From Bacteroidales bacterium (GTDB taxonomy: Bacteria; Bacteroidota; Bacteroidia; Bacteroidales; Paludibacteraceae): a stretch of 64,000 bases of DNA. Both the position numbers and the translations under genes were made by a program. The notes under the pieces are model-generated. The model worked only from the letters and a program-made list of their open reading frames with translations. It made no database searches and was not told the DNA's origin. Below are positions 63,961-64,000 of this stretch, piece after piece. The stretch is taken from positions 18,363-82,362 of the forward strand of contig SUXE01000018.1 of the NCBI GenBank assembly GCA_015061115.1. Reading direction: 5' to 3'. Every line of letters begins with the position of its first letter. Within the stretch, counting starts at the first letter, position 1.

Positions 63961-64000
63961 CACTCGCTTTCGGGAAGGAACGACACTGAAGCCGAAACGG

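Overview
The window looks like a chromosome segment of a Bacteroidales-type Bacteroidota (Prevotella/Bacteroides relatives). The base for this is: type IX secretion sorting domains and a PorP/SprF protein, a zinc-free set of small ribosomal proteins, very few Shine-Dalgarno sequences, and at least eight promoters of the Bacteroidota form TTTG-N19/20-TAnnTTTG. No database search was possible; names rest on motifs, length and gene order.

Region 1 (1-8332): the right part of an aryl-polyene/flexirubin-like lipid cluster: ACP, ketosynthase, chain-length-factor-like ketosynthase, NodB deacetylase, LolA-like carrier, a lipoprotein, a GT2 glycosyltransferase, a DUF2062 membrane protein and an LD-carboxypeptidase, mostly joined by short gaps or 4-base overlaps. 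Two oppositely oriented secreted-protein genes interrupt it. The rest of the cluster must lie to the left.

Region 2 (8333-17400): an Rpn/PD-(D/E)XK nuclease, a secreted coiled-coil protein, a GT2, a rhodanese-like lipoprotein lacking the catalytic Cys, a 1473-residue TamB, a small lipoprotein, and a minus-strand tRNA-Gly/Leu/Phe operon. Region 3 (17400-22350): dCMP deaminase, S41 protease, MenA and two unknown envelope proteins.

Region 4 (22512-39845): the str-S10-spc-alpha ribosomal superoperon from rpsL to rplQ, with fusA, secY, infA, rpmJ and rpoA. It has one clear promoter before rpsL, a second before rpsM, and candidate structured leaders before rpsG, rpsJ and rpsD. The map gene that commonly sits between secY and infA is absent.

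Region 5 (39883-43167): a WYL regulator divergent from an RtcB RNA ligase with a palindrome between them, an outer-membrane barrel candidate, and tRNA-Pro. Region 6 (43303-51496): a 2043-residue repeat adhesin with a T9SS type B tail and its PorP/SprF partner, separated by an IS200-like REP-associated transposase flanked by oppositely oriented REP arrays.

Region 7 (51646-60060) is the most unusual: six paralogous minus-strand genes for membrane-anchored TerB-DnaJ (DjlA-like) proteins with one or two TerB domains and almost identical J domains, interleaved with short intergenic repeats and one unrelated secreted protein. Region 8 (60254-63380): periplasmic thioredoxin, rmlA, rmlC, rmlD and ppnP. 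The last 620 bases are non-coding and end in a strong promoter whose start region resembles Bacteroidota rRNA leaders; an rRNA operon may begin just outside the window.
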